A DNA stretch of 8,109 nucleotides from DAOOVD01 sp035369845 (lineage in GTDB: Bacteria; Bacillota; Desulfotomaculia; Desulfotomaculales; Pelotomaculaceae), in assembly GCA_035369845.1 (NCBI GenBank), contig DAOOVD010000078.1, positions 1-8,109 on the forward strand. Reading direction: 5' to 3'. The first letter of the stretch is position 1; every line of letters begins with the position of its first letter. The notes beneath the pieces were generated by a model, which saw only the letters and a program-made list of their open reading frames with translations, was not told the DNA's origin and made no database searches. Shown here one piece after another: positions 1 to 5,226 of the stretch. A program made the position numbers and the translations under genes.

Positions 1-302
1 TTCGTTTGACGGGGCATCCCGCGAGCCGCCTGCCCAACCACGCCAGTTTCTGCTTCGACGCGGTGGAAGGCGAGTCCTTGCTTTACGCTCTCAACAAGAA
101 AGGAATAGCGGCCTCGACAGGTTCGGCTTGCACCTCGGGTTCCCTCGAGCCGTCGCACGTGCTGCTGGCGATGGGCGTTCCGCACGAGTTGGCTTACGGC
201 TCGCTGCGGCTGACTCTCGGCAAGGACAATACGGAAGAAGATGTCAATTATTTCCTGGAAGTTATCGTTCCCCTGTTGGCGAAAATCAGGGCTGCGAATT
301 GA
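1..302 (+). CDS. nifS: Cysteine desulfurase, NifS/IscS type (3' end only)
   Basis: This is the C-terminal ~99 residues of a PLP-dependent cysteine desulfurase, which removes sulfur from L-cysteine as an enzyme-bound persulfide for Fe-S cluster and thiocofactor assembly. The open frame enters from the left edge (codons in phase with position 3) and stops at TGA 300-302. The diagnostic part is the group I active-site loop STGSACTSGSLEPSHVL; its persulfide-forming cysteine is codon 129-131. Upstream, RLPNHASFCFDAVEGESLL matches the family segment just before that loop. The PLP lysine and N-terminal domain lie outside the window. No NifU/IscU scaffold gene follows; the next gene is birA after a 246-base gap. 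The family call is firm. The choice between nifS and iscS is by resemblance only. Confidence 0.92.
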   Translation, partial: RLTGHPASRLPNHASFCFDAVEGESLLYALNKKGIAASTGSACTSGSLEPSHVLLAMGVPHELAYGSLRLTLGKDNTEEDVNYFLEVIVPLLAKIRAAN

Positions 303-473
303 CGGCTGAGCGCTGAAGACAGCGGTAAAAGGAGCTTCCAAAAAGAGCGTAAGCCATAGGACGCAGGACGTAAAAACGAAGGCAGCGTCTTTGTCAGCGG
401 CGAACGGCATTGACTTGCCCGGCGCCGCAGGAAATAGACCTGTTCATTTTGCACAAGTGGGCATATGAAAATT
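303..473. other. Intergenic spacer with no recognised gene
   Basis: The stretch between the desulfurase stop and the birA control region shows no convincing gene on either strand. It contains small inverted repeats: CGCTG 311-315 with CAGCG 320-324, and GACGC 360-364 with GCGTC 387-391. Neither is followed by a proper T-run, so neither is called a terminator. Its composition differs from the neighbouring coding DNA. It could be a degenerate dispersed element, but this cannot be decided from one copy. Confidence 0.4.
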
Positions 474-506
474 AGGTAAACCAGTATAATATATTTAGGT
501 TGACGA
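474..506 (+). promoter_or_regulatory. Putative BirA operator upstream of birA (autoregulation)
   Basis: The left arm AGGTAAACC (474-482) and right arm GGTTGACGA (498-506) form an imperfect inverted repeat with a 15-base spacer. Against the BirA-site pattern known from many bacteria (TTGTnAACC, about 14-16 bases, GGTTnACAA), the left arm has two mismatches and the right arm one. The spacer contains the TATAAT at 485-490, so a bound BirA dimer would cover the -10 element. A better-matching site of nearly the same size lies upstream of bioY (1541-1572), which supports the reading. Binding and autoregulation are inferred. Confidence 0.6.
485..490 (+). promoter_or_regulatory. -10 element of the likely birA promoter
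   Basis: This is a perfect TATAAT, 58 bases upstream of the chosen birA start. No good -35 box is found at 16-18 bases upstream (CATATG at 462-467 is poor) and there is no TG extension, so promoter strength is uncertain. Its position inside the BirA inverted repeat is the main reason to believe it is functional. Confidence 0.5.
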
Positions 507-548
507 TTTCCCTTCTCGTTGGATAAAATTAAGGACGAGGTGGGTGTG

Positions 549-1523
549 TTGAAAAAGGCCATATTGAGGCTGTTGAAAAGCAGGCAGTTGGAATACGTTT
601 CCGGCGAGGAAATTTGCAGAAGCCTCGATGTAACCAGGACCGCGGTGTGGAAGCATATCCAGGTCTTAAGGGAAGAAGGCTACGGGATTGAAGCCCGTTC
701 CCGTTTGGGGTACATGCTGACAAGCATTCCTGACAGGCTATACCCGGTGGAAATCCTGGACGGTCTTTCCACCCGGTTTATCGGCAGGAAGGTCTTTTAC
801 TGTGACAGCGTCTCTTCAACCAACGATCTGGCCAAGGAACTGGTACGCAAGGGAGCGGAAGAGGGCTCCCTGGTGATCGCCGAAGAGCAGACCAGTGGCA
901 GGGGGAGATTGGGCAGGAAATGGTATTCTCCGAAGTATAAGAGCATCCTTTTCACCCTGGTTCTCCGCCCCCCGACAAGCCCTTCCGAAGCGGCCAGAAT
1001 CACTCTGATTATGGCGGTCGCCCTGGTTTCGGCCATAAAAAAAGTGACCGGCGTAGTTGCCGGAATCAAGTGGCCCAACGACCTGCTGGTGAACGGCAAA
1101 AAAATCTGCGGCATCCTGTCTGAAATGAGTGCGGAAATGGATCAAATCAACTACCTGGAAATTTCGGCGGGCATCAATGTGAACCAGGGGCGGGAGGATT
1201 TTCCCGCGGATGTCCGCAATACGGCTACCTCTCTCAGGATAGAGGCGTCCAAATCTTTTCCACGAGTCAGGCTGCTGCAGGCCTCCCTGGAAGAGTTTGA
1301 GCGCTGGTACGGGATTTGGCTTTCCGACGGGTTCGGACCGCTTCTGGAAAAGTTTAAGGAATACTCAATTTCCCTGCACTGTCCGGTGACGATTCACACC
1401 TTGAACAGGTCATGGGACGGGTGGGCTGAAGACATTGACGAAGACGGCGCCCTGCTGCTGCGGCTGCCCGACGGCGGGCTGCAAAGATTCATTTCGGGTG
1501 ACGTGTCGTTGCGTCTGGCTTGA
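549..1523 (+). CDS. birA: Bifunctional biotin-protein ligase / biotin operon repressor BirA
   Basis: BirA makes biotinyl-5'-AMP and transfers biotin to carrier-protein lysines. In the adenylate-bound state it dimerises and represses biotin genes. The protein has 324 residues, close to Bacillus BirA. An N-terminal winged helix-turn-helix spans about residues 1-60 (VSGEEICRSLDVTRTAVWKH near 17-36), so this is the DNA-binding class. The ligase core carries the biotinyl-AMP loop GRGRLGRKW (117-125), KWPNDLL (174-180) and NGKKICGIL (182-190). A small C-terminal SH3-like domain ends in SGDVSLRL. TTG 549 is preferred: it follows the AAGGACGAGG ribosome site (531-540) at 8 bases and gives the usual MKKAIL-type N-terminus. 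In-frame GTG 540, GTG 546 and TTG 519 are alternatives, but 540 and 519 are not correctly placed for that site. bioY follows 120 bases downstream, and both genes have BirA-type operators. Confidence 0.95.
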   Translation: MKKAILRLLKSRQLEYVSGEEICRSLDVTRTAVWKHIQVLREEGYGIEARSRLGYMLTSIPDRLYPVEILDGLSTRFIGRKVFYCDSVSSTNDLAKELVRKGAEEGSLVIAEEQTSGRGRLGRKWYSPKYKSILFTLVLRPPTSPSEAARITLIMAVALVSAIKKVTGVVAGIKWPNDLLVNGKKICGILSEMSAEMDQINYLEISAGINVNQGREDFPADVRNTATSLRIEASKSFPRVRLLQASLEEFERWYGIWLSDGFGPLLEKFKEYSISLHCPVTIHTLNRSWDGWAEDIDEDGALLLRLPDGGLQRFISGDVSLRLA

Positions 1524-1540
1524 TCTTTTTCTTTCTCCAA

Positions 1541-1572
1541 TTGTCAACCATTTATTTTTAGGGTGTTGACAA
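1541..1572 (+). promoter_or_regulatory. BirA operator upstream of bioY
   Basis: TTGTCAACC (1541-1549) and TGTTGACAA (1564-1572) face each other across a 14-base AT-rich spacer. The outer nine bases of each side (ATTGTCAAC 1540-1548 and GTTGACAAT 1565-1573) are perfectly complementary. This fits the BirA-site consensus described across bacteria by comparative genomics, and it lies before a biotin-transport gene and next to birA. BirA with biotinyl-AMP would be expected to repress bioY when biotin is plentiful. The exact promoter could not be resolved: the spacer may hold the -10, and the right arm contains a TTGACA (1566-1571) with no good -10 at the proper distance. Confidence 0.85.
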
Positions 1573-1575
1573 TAG

Positions 1576-1610
1576 CCCTGCAGGCGGGCGGCAGTACTGC
1601 CTGAACAGGG
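1576..1610 (+). repeat. Hairpin and 12-bp palindrome in the bioY leader
   Basis: CCCTG 1576-1580 pairs with CAGGG 1606-1610, and CAGGC 1581-1585 pairs with GCCTG 1599-1603. This gives a 10-bp stem with an AA bulge and a 13-base loop. Within it, GGCAGTACTGCC (1590-1601) is a perfect 12-bp palindrome. The element sits between the BirA operator and the bioY ribosome site. No T-run follows, so it is not a usual intrinsic terminator. A role in mRNA stability or as a second protein-binding site is possible but unproven. Confidence 0.5.
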
Positions 1611-1643
1611 TGTTGACATAAAAAATTCAAGGGAGTTGGTCGC

Positions 1644-2222
1644 ATGTCCAGGTTTTCAGCAAGGGATATTACGTCTGCCGCCTTATTCGCGGCGCTGGCG
1701 GTTGTTGCCGCCATGCTTGTCCGGTTTGCCTCCGCAATCGTGCCGTTCAGCCTGCTGCCCTTTGTGGCCATGCTGGCCGGCGGCCTGCTCGGCGCCCGCC
1801 TGGGAGCGCTGAGCATGATCGTTTATATTCTTTTGGGGCTGGCCGGCGTGCCGGTTTTTGCCAAGCCCCCTTTCGCCGGTCCCGCCTACATTTTGCAGCC
1901 GACTTTCGGTTTCTTGCTAGGTTTTGTCGCACAGGCTTACATAACCGGAATTTTGCTCAAGAACAGGGAACAGAGCGGTTTTATCCGCTATTTCTTTTCA
2001 ATGCTGGCCGGAGTGGCGGTCCTTTATCTGATCGGGCTGCCGTACCTCTATGTCATCCTGAACTTTTACCTGGGGCAGAACGTATCGGTGGCGCAGGTGA
2101 TAGCGATAGGTTTTACTCCTGTTATTGCCCTTGACCTGGTGAAGGCCGCCGTCGCCTCGGTGCTGGCAAAAGCCGTTTACCGCAGGCTGCATGCGGTTGA
2201 ACTTGAAGAGAACCTTTCATAA
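1644..2222 (+). CDS. bioY: Biotin-uptake protein BioY (S component of an ECF transporter)
   Basis: BioY is the membrane-embedded biotin-binding subunit of energy-coupling factor transporters. It works with a shared EcfT/EcfA1/EcfA2 module, or in some bacteria alone. The 192-residue length is typical. The protein is strongly hydrophobic, with about six membrane segments (roughly residues 10-30, 33-52, 54-70, 86-105, 116-140 and 150-178). The family-typical central stretch GVPVFAKPPFAGPAYILQPT (68-87), followed by FGFLLGF, matches the BioY loop that contributes to the substrate site. ATG 1644 follows AAGGGAG (1629-1635) at 8 bases. No ecfA/ecfT genes lie next to it, so it presumably uses a module encoded elsewhere. 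The BirA operator upstream and birA as neighbour agree with biotin as substrate. Confidence 0.95.
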   Translation: MSRFSARDITSAALFAALAVVAAMLVRFASAIVPFSLLPFVAMLAGGLLGARLGALSMIVYILLGLAGVPVFAKPPFAGPAYILQPTFGFLLGFVAQAYITGILLKNREQSGFIRYFFSMLAGVAVLYLIGLPYLYVILNFYLGQNVSVAQVIAIGFTPVIALDLVKAAVASVLAKAVYRRLHAVELEENLS

Positions 2223-2338
2223 GCGGCCGTCTTGCCGGCCTGCAACAAAACGCTCCGAATTTTTCTTTTTCCGTCGAAAAGGAATGTTAAAAAAGATGGA
2301 GAATTTACTTTCCATACGTTGAGGAAAGGGTGGTTTAG

Positions 2339-2623
2339 TTGTTCAAGCTCGTCAACGTAATGGAAATTCTCGTAAAAGAAACCATTGAGGATATTTTGAG
2401 GACGAACCCGGATTACTGCAGTTGCGAAAGATGCCGGCTGGACCTGGCCGCCATCGCCTTGAACCGGCTTCCCGTGTCATACGTGGTGACCACCGAGGGT
2501 GAGGTGCTGCTCAGGACGAGTGCTCTAAAGCAGCAGTTCAAGGTGGACATTATCCGGGCTGTTACCGAGGCTCTCAAAGTGGTCAGCGAGAGGCCGCACC
2601 ACCCCAAAAAGAACAGTCACTGA
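2339..2623 (+). CDS. comFB: ComFB-family protein (late-competence ComFB-like, CxCxxC)
   Basis: This is a 94-residue soluble protein of the ComFB family. The opening MFKLVNVMEILVKETIEDIL, the cluster C27-S-C29-E-R-C32 followed by RLDLAAIALNRLP, and the tail QQFKVDIIRAVTEALKVVSE match the family from end to end. The cysteines suggest metal binding, likely zinc. In Bacillus, comFB lies between comFA and comFC. Here there are no competence genes nearby, so it is an orphan copy flanked by bioY and coaX, and its role is unknown. Recent work has described some ComFB domains as c-di-GMP receptors; whether that holds for this protein is not visible from sequence alone. TTG 2339 is chosen because it follows AAAGGGTGG (2325-2333) and restores the family N-terminus. 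The next start, ATG 2360, would remove the conserved first seven residues. Confidence 0.85.
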   Translation: MFKLVNVMEILVKETIEDILRTNPDYCSCERCRLDLAAIALNRLPVSYVVTTEGEVLLRTSALKQQFKVDIIRAVTEALKVVSERPHHPKKNSH

Positions 2624-2697
2624 GAACCATGACCCGTCCATGATTGTTTTAAAAATGAAGACGCTGATGACGTGGGGCTTTCCCTTTCTTTGTGATG

Positions 2698-2719
2698 CGC
2701 TGTATTTAAACAGCGTTTT
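2698..2719 (+). terminator. Possible intrinsic terminator between comFB and coaX
   Basis: CGCTGT (2698-2703) and ACAGCG (2710-2715) form a perfect 6-bp stem with the loop ATTTAA, followed by TTTT and then CCATTTATT. The stem is short and the U-tract is interrupted, so termination could be partial. It lies 75 bases past the comFB stop and ahead of the likely coaX promoter, which is where a terminator would be expected. Confidence 0.4.
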
Positions 2720-2749
2720 CCATTTATTAAGCGTCGGAGCCACCCGGTG

Positions 2750-2778
2750 TTGCAGAGGAAAAGCCTCTCTGGTAGAAT
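2750..2778 (+). promoter_or_regulatory. Likely sigma-A promoter of coaX-dusB (extended -10)
   Basis: TAGAAT (2773-2778) is preceded by a TGn extension (TGG, 2770-2772). A weak -35 hexamer TTGCAG lies at 2750-2755 with an exact 17-base spacer. Transcription would start near 2785 and give a leader of about 30 bases with the ribosome site before ATG 2815. Confidence 0.5.
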
Positions 2779-2814
2779 TGGTTAAAACAGATTACAAGAA
2801 AGCGGGGAAGGGTT

Positions 2815-3585
2815 ATGATTCTGGTTTTTGATGTGGGCAATACCAATATAGTCCTGGGCGTTTTCAGGAATAGCAGTCTGGTGGCGAACTGGAGGCTCTC
2901 CACCAACCGCCAGCGCACTACGGACGAATACGGAATAATGCTGAAAGAACTGTTTGCCGTTTCCGGCCTTGAAATGAAGGATATCAAAGCCCTGGTCATA
3001 TCCACGGTCGTTCCCACACTGACCTTTACCCTGGAGCGGATGTGCCAGAAATTTTTTAACATTGACCCGCTGGTGGTCGGCCCGGGAATAAAGACCGGTC
3101 TTTCCCTTAAACTCGAAAACCCCAGGGAGGCCGGCGCGGACAGGATTGTTAACGCGGTGGCCGGGGTCGAGTTCTACGGGGCGCCGCTGATCATTGTGGA
3201 TTTCGGCACCGCCACCACTTTCTGCGCGATCAATGCCAGGAAGGAATACCTGGGCGGGGCAATCGCTCCCGGCATAGGCATTTCGACGGAAGCTCTTTTC
3301 GCCAGGGCGGCCAAACTGCCGCGGGTGGAGATAGTAAAGCCGCAGTCGGTAATCGGGAGAAATACCGTGAGCAGCATGCAATCGGGAATCTTTTACGGTT
3401 TTGTGGGGCAGGTCGACGAAATAGTCCGGCGGATGAAAAAAGAGCTGGGCGATAATACCAGAGTGATCGCCACCGGAGGCCTTGCCGGGCTGATCGCGCA
3501 GGAGAGCGCGACTATTGAACAGGTGGATCCCTTCCTTACCCTGAACGGCCTGAGACTTATCTATGAGAGGAATATGCAGCGGTGA
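2815..3585 (+). CDS. coaX: Type III pantothenate kinase CoaX
   Basis: CoaX phosphorylates pantothenate with ATP, the first step of coenzyme A synthesis. It belongs to the acetate/sugar kinase-Hsc70-actin fold and depends on a monovalent cation. The 256-residue protein shows all family signatures: N-terminal phosphate loop DVGNTNIVLG (6-15), the pantothenate-site stretch ENPREAGADR (101-110) with catalytic Asp109, second nucleotide motif DFGTATT (129-135), GGAIAPGIGIS (147-157), and a late ATGG glycine pair (219-222). ATG 2815 follows a GGGGAAGGG ribosome site. The last four bases overlap the GTG start of dusB, so the two genes are very likely co-translated. A coaX-dusB neighbourhood is common in Firmicutes. 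CoaX is not inhibited by CoA in characterised members, so pathway control likely lies elsewhere. Confidence 0.97.
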   Translation: MILVFDVGNTNIVLGVFRNSSLVANWRLSTNRQRTTDEYGIMLKELFAVSGLEMKDIKALVISTVVPTLTFTLERMCQKFFNIDPLVVGPGIKTGLSLKLENPREAGADRIVNAVAGVEFYGAPLIIVDFGTATTFCAINARKEYLGGAIAPGIGISTEALFARAAKLPRVEIVKPQSVIGRNTVSSMQSGIFYGFVGQVDEIVRRMKKELGDNTRVIATGGLAGLIAQESATIEQVDPFLTLNGLRLIYERNMQR

Positions 3586-4571
3586 GAATCGGTTTTTTGC
3601 AGTTGGACAATCCTGTGATCTCCGCTCCTATGGCCGGCGTAACCGACAAATCTTTCCGGATTTTAGCCAGAGAGGCCGGCTGCAGCCTGGTCTGCACTGA
3701 AATGGTGAGTGACCAGGCTCTTTTACATGGAAACCCGAAAACCTGCAGCCTGCTTGACATTTCTGGTGAAACCGGCCCGGTGTGCGTGCAGATATTCGGC
3801 TCCGACGCGAAATACATGGCCGGGGCGGCTCAGATTGCGGAAAGTCGGGGCGCCGGTATTATCGATATCAACATGGGTTGTCCGACGCCCAAGATCGTGA
3901 AAAACGGCGAAGGGGCGGCTTTGATGAAAGAACCGGAAAAGGCCGCCGGGATAGTGAAGGCGGTTGCCGGGAGTGTAAGCGTTCCGGTTACTGTAAAAAT
4001 ACGCAAGGGATGGGACGAAAGCTCGGTGAACGCCGTCGAAGTGGCAAAGCTTGTGGAGCAGGCCGGCGCCGCCGCCGTAACGGTACACGGGCGAACTCGC
4101 TCGCAGTTTTACGCCGGCAGAGCCGACTGGGACATCATAGCCGCAGTCAGAAGCGCCGTGAGTATTCCGGTAATCGGCAACGGCGATGTCCGCACTCCCC
4201 GTGACGCGCTGGCCATGCTGGAGCATACCGGCTGCAGCGGTGTGATGATCGGCCGGGCGGCGCTCGGCAACCCGTGGATTTTTTCCCGGACGGTTCATTT
4301 TTTAAAGACCGGCGAGCTGTTGCCCGGACCTTCCATTGAAGAAAGAGTAGCCACGGCGGTCAGGCACTTTCACATGCTGGTGGAATTCAAGGGAGAAAAA
4401 GTCGCCGTTTGGGAAATCCGCAGGCACGCGGGCTGGTATATGAAGGGACTGCGCGGGGCGGCCCGCCTGAGGGAAAGGATAAACAGGGCGAAATCCGGGG
4501 AGGAGGTCGTCGGGCTTTTAAAATGCGTTTTGGGTGAAGAAGCAGAAAGGGATAATAATGAGGATAACTGA
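3582..4571 (+). CDS. dusB: tRNA-dihydrouridine synthase (DusB-like)
   Basis: This is an FMN enzyme that reduces specific uridines of tRNA to dihydrouridine with NADPH. The 329-residue protein has the N-terminal TIM-barrel FMN signature PMAGVTD (16-22), ICTEMVS-like CTEMVS (38-43), and INMGCPTPKIVKNGEGAALM (96-115) with catalytic Cys100. It also has the FMN-contacting lysine in VTVKIRKGWD (K139), the tRNA/FMN histidine in TVHGRTR (H169), NGDV (200-203), and the phosphate-binding GVMIGRAALGNPWIF (220-234). A helical C-terminal domain follows. GTG 3582 overlaps the coaX stop as GTGA, and a GAGAGG ribosome site lies about 11 bases upstream. Which uridine it modifies cannot be told from sequence; the symbol follows the family usual in Firmicutes. 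Confidence 0.95.
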   Translation: MRIGFLQLDNPVISAPMAGVTDKSFRILAREAGCSLVCTEMVSDQALLHGNPKTCSLLDISGETGPVCVQIFGSDAKYMAGAAQIAESRGAGIIDINMGCPTPKIVKNGEGAALMKEPEKAAGIVKAVAGSVSVPVTVKIRKGWDESSVNAVEVAKLVEQAGAAAVTVHGRTRSQFYAGRADWDIIAAVRSAVSIPVIGNGDVRTPRDALAMLEHTGCSGVMIGRAALGNPWIFSRTVHFLKTGELLPGPSIEERVATAVRHFHMLVEFKGEKVAVWEIRRHAGWYMKGLRGAARLRERINRAKSGEEVVGLLKCVLGEEAERDNNEDN

Positions 4572-4587
4572 AAAATTGTCAAACCTG

Positions 4588-4617
4588 TTGAAACATGAAT
4601 ATTTTTTTTGCTAAAAT
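4588..4617 (+). promoter_or_regulatory. Extended -10 promoter of the HTH / acyl-ACP reductase-like unit
   Basis: The -35 TTGAAA (4588-4593) and -10 TAAAAT (4612-4617) are 18 bases apart, and a TGC (4609-4611) directly before the -10 makes it an extended -10. A run of eight T's (4602-4609) sits in the spacer. Predicted transcription starts near 4624, inside the inverted repeat that follows. This gives the next two genes their own promoter, separate from coaX-dusB. Confidence 0.7.
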
Positions 4618-4621
4618 CATA

Positions 4622-4643
4622 TTGTACACATAACTGTGCACAA
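4622..4643 (+). promoter_or_regulatory. 22-base inverted repeat at the predicted start site (candidate operator)
   Basis: TTGTACAC (4622-4629) and GTGCACAA (4636-4643) are inverted copies with one mismatch, separated by six bases. Centre-to-centre spacing of the arms is 14 bases. The repeat begins five bases past the -10 and spans the predicted transcription start, a common position for a repressor site. The natural candidate to bind it is the helix-turn-helix protein encoded 48 bases downstream. That link is inferred. Confidence 0.5.
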
Positions 4644-4690
4644 AATATGTTTCCGGACTGCCGGACTTAATTGAAATCAGGTGAAGGTGC

Positions 4691-5215
4691 TTGGATTTAA
4701 TACGTTTGGGCGGAAAGATAGTGAGCAGGCGCAAGATTGACAAGATTGTCAGCGAAATTCTGAGTTTGAGGGCGGGCGGGCTTTCGCAGACCGAAGTGGC
4801 CGGCCGGCTTGGCATAGACCGGACCCTGGTATGCCGGCTGGAAAATCTGGGGGAGATAAGAAAAGGTCAAAAGCTGGCAGTAATCGGCTTTCCCATCTTG
4901 AATAAAAGGGAATTGCAGGAGGCGCTGGAAAAGGAAGGCGTGGATTTTATCTTCCTGATGTCCGAGGAAGAAAGGTTGAATTTTATCGGACAAAAAAGCG
5001 GGATCACCCTTTTTGATTCCATTATGGAACTGATAGCGAAAGTGCATTCTTTCGACCGGGTGATAGTCATCGGTTCAAACCGGAGGATAAAGATATTCGA
5101 AGCGGTCCTCGACAAAGAGATTTTAGGGTTTGAAATCGGCGAATCGCCCATCCTCGAAGACAAATACGTCGAAATTGACAAAATAATAGGGCTGGTACGG
5201 GCTGTTAAAGAATAG
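4691..5215 (+). CDS. Helix-turn-helix protein of unknown family (putative regulator)
   Basis: This is a 174-residue soluble protein with no signal peptide or membrane segment. Residues about 32-53 (SQTEVAGRLGIDRTLVCRLE) read as a Cro/C1-type or sigma-like helix-turn-helix, preceded by a basic helix (SRRKIDKIVSEIL). Residues 60-174 are not recognised. They alternate predicted strands (KLAVIGFPIL, DFIFLMS, RVIVIGS) with helices, suggesting a small alpha/beta domain that might sense a ligand. TTG 4691 is the first start after the promoter. AGGTG (4679-4683) lies 7 bases before it, and no better start exists in frame. The stop codon overlaps the AGGAGG ribosome site of the following acyl-ACP reductase-like gene. 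The two are thus probably translationally coupled, and the protein likely regulates that gene and itself. Function is inferred from this context and the motif only. Confidence 0.75.
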   Translation: MDLIRLGGKIVSRRKIDKIVSEILSLRAGGLSQTEVAGRLGIDRTLVCRLENLGEIRKGQKLAVIGFPILNKRELQEALEKEGVDFIFLMSEEERLNFIGQKSGITLFDSIMELIAKVHSFDRVIVIGSNRRIKIFEAVLDKEILGFEIGESPILEDKYVEIDKIIGLVRAVKE

Positions 5216-5226
5216 GAGGGGGCGGC

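Noticed and set aside
500..529. TTGACG-N18-TAAAAT as the birA promoter
   Set aside because: Transcription would start near 536, inside the ribosome-binding site, leaving an mRNA without a usable leader. The upstream TATAAT within the operator is a better candidate.
248..562. 104-residue minus-strand frame over the desulfurase-birA gap
   Set aside because: It overlaps the conserved desulfurase end and the birA control region, and has no convincing motif or ribosome site.
2225..2240. GGCCG/CGGCC hairpin after bioY as a terminator
   Set aside because: The stem has only five pairs and is followed by TGCAACAAAACG; the nearest T-rich stretch is about 18 bases away.
2640..2831. 63-residue + frame between comFB and coaX
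   Set aside because: It has no ribosome site, runs through the hairpin and the likely promoter, overlaps the coaX start, and matches no family.
4576..4585. TTGTCAAACC as a third BirA half-site
   Set aside because: It has an extra A compared with the arm pattern, and no GGTTnACAA partner lies 14-16 bases downstream.
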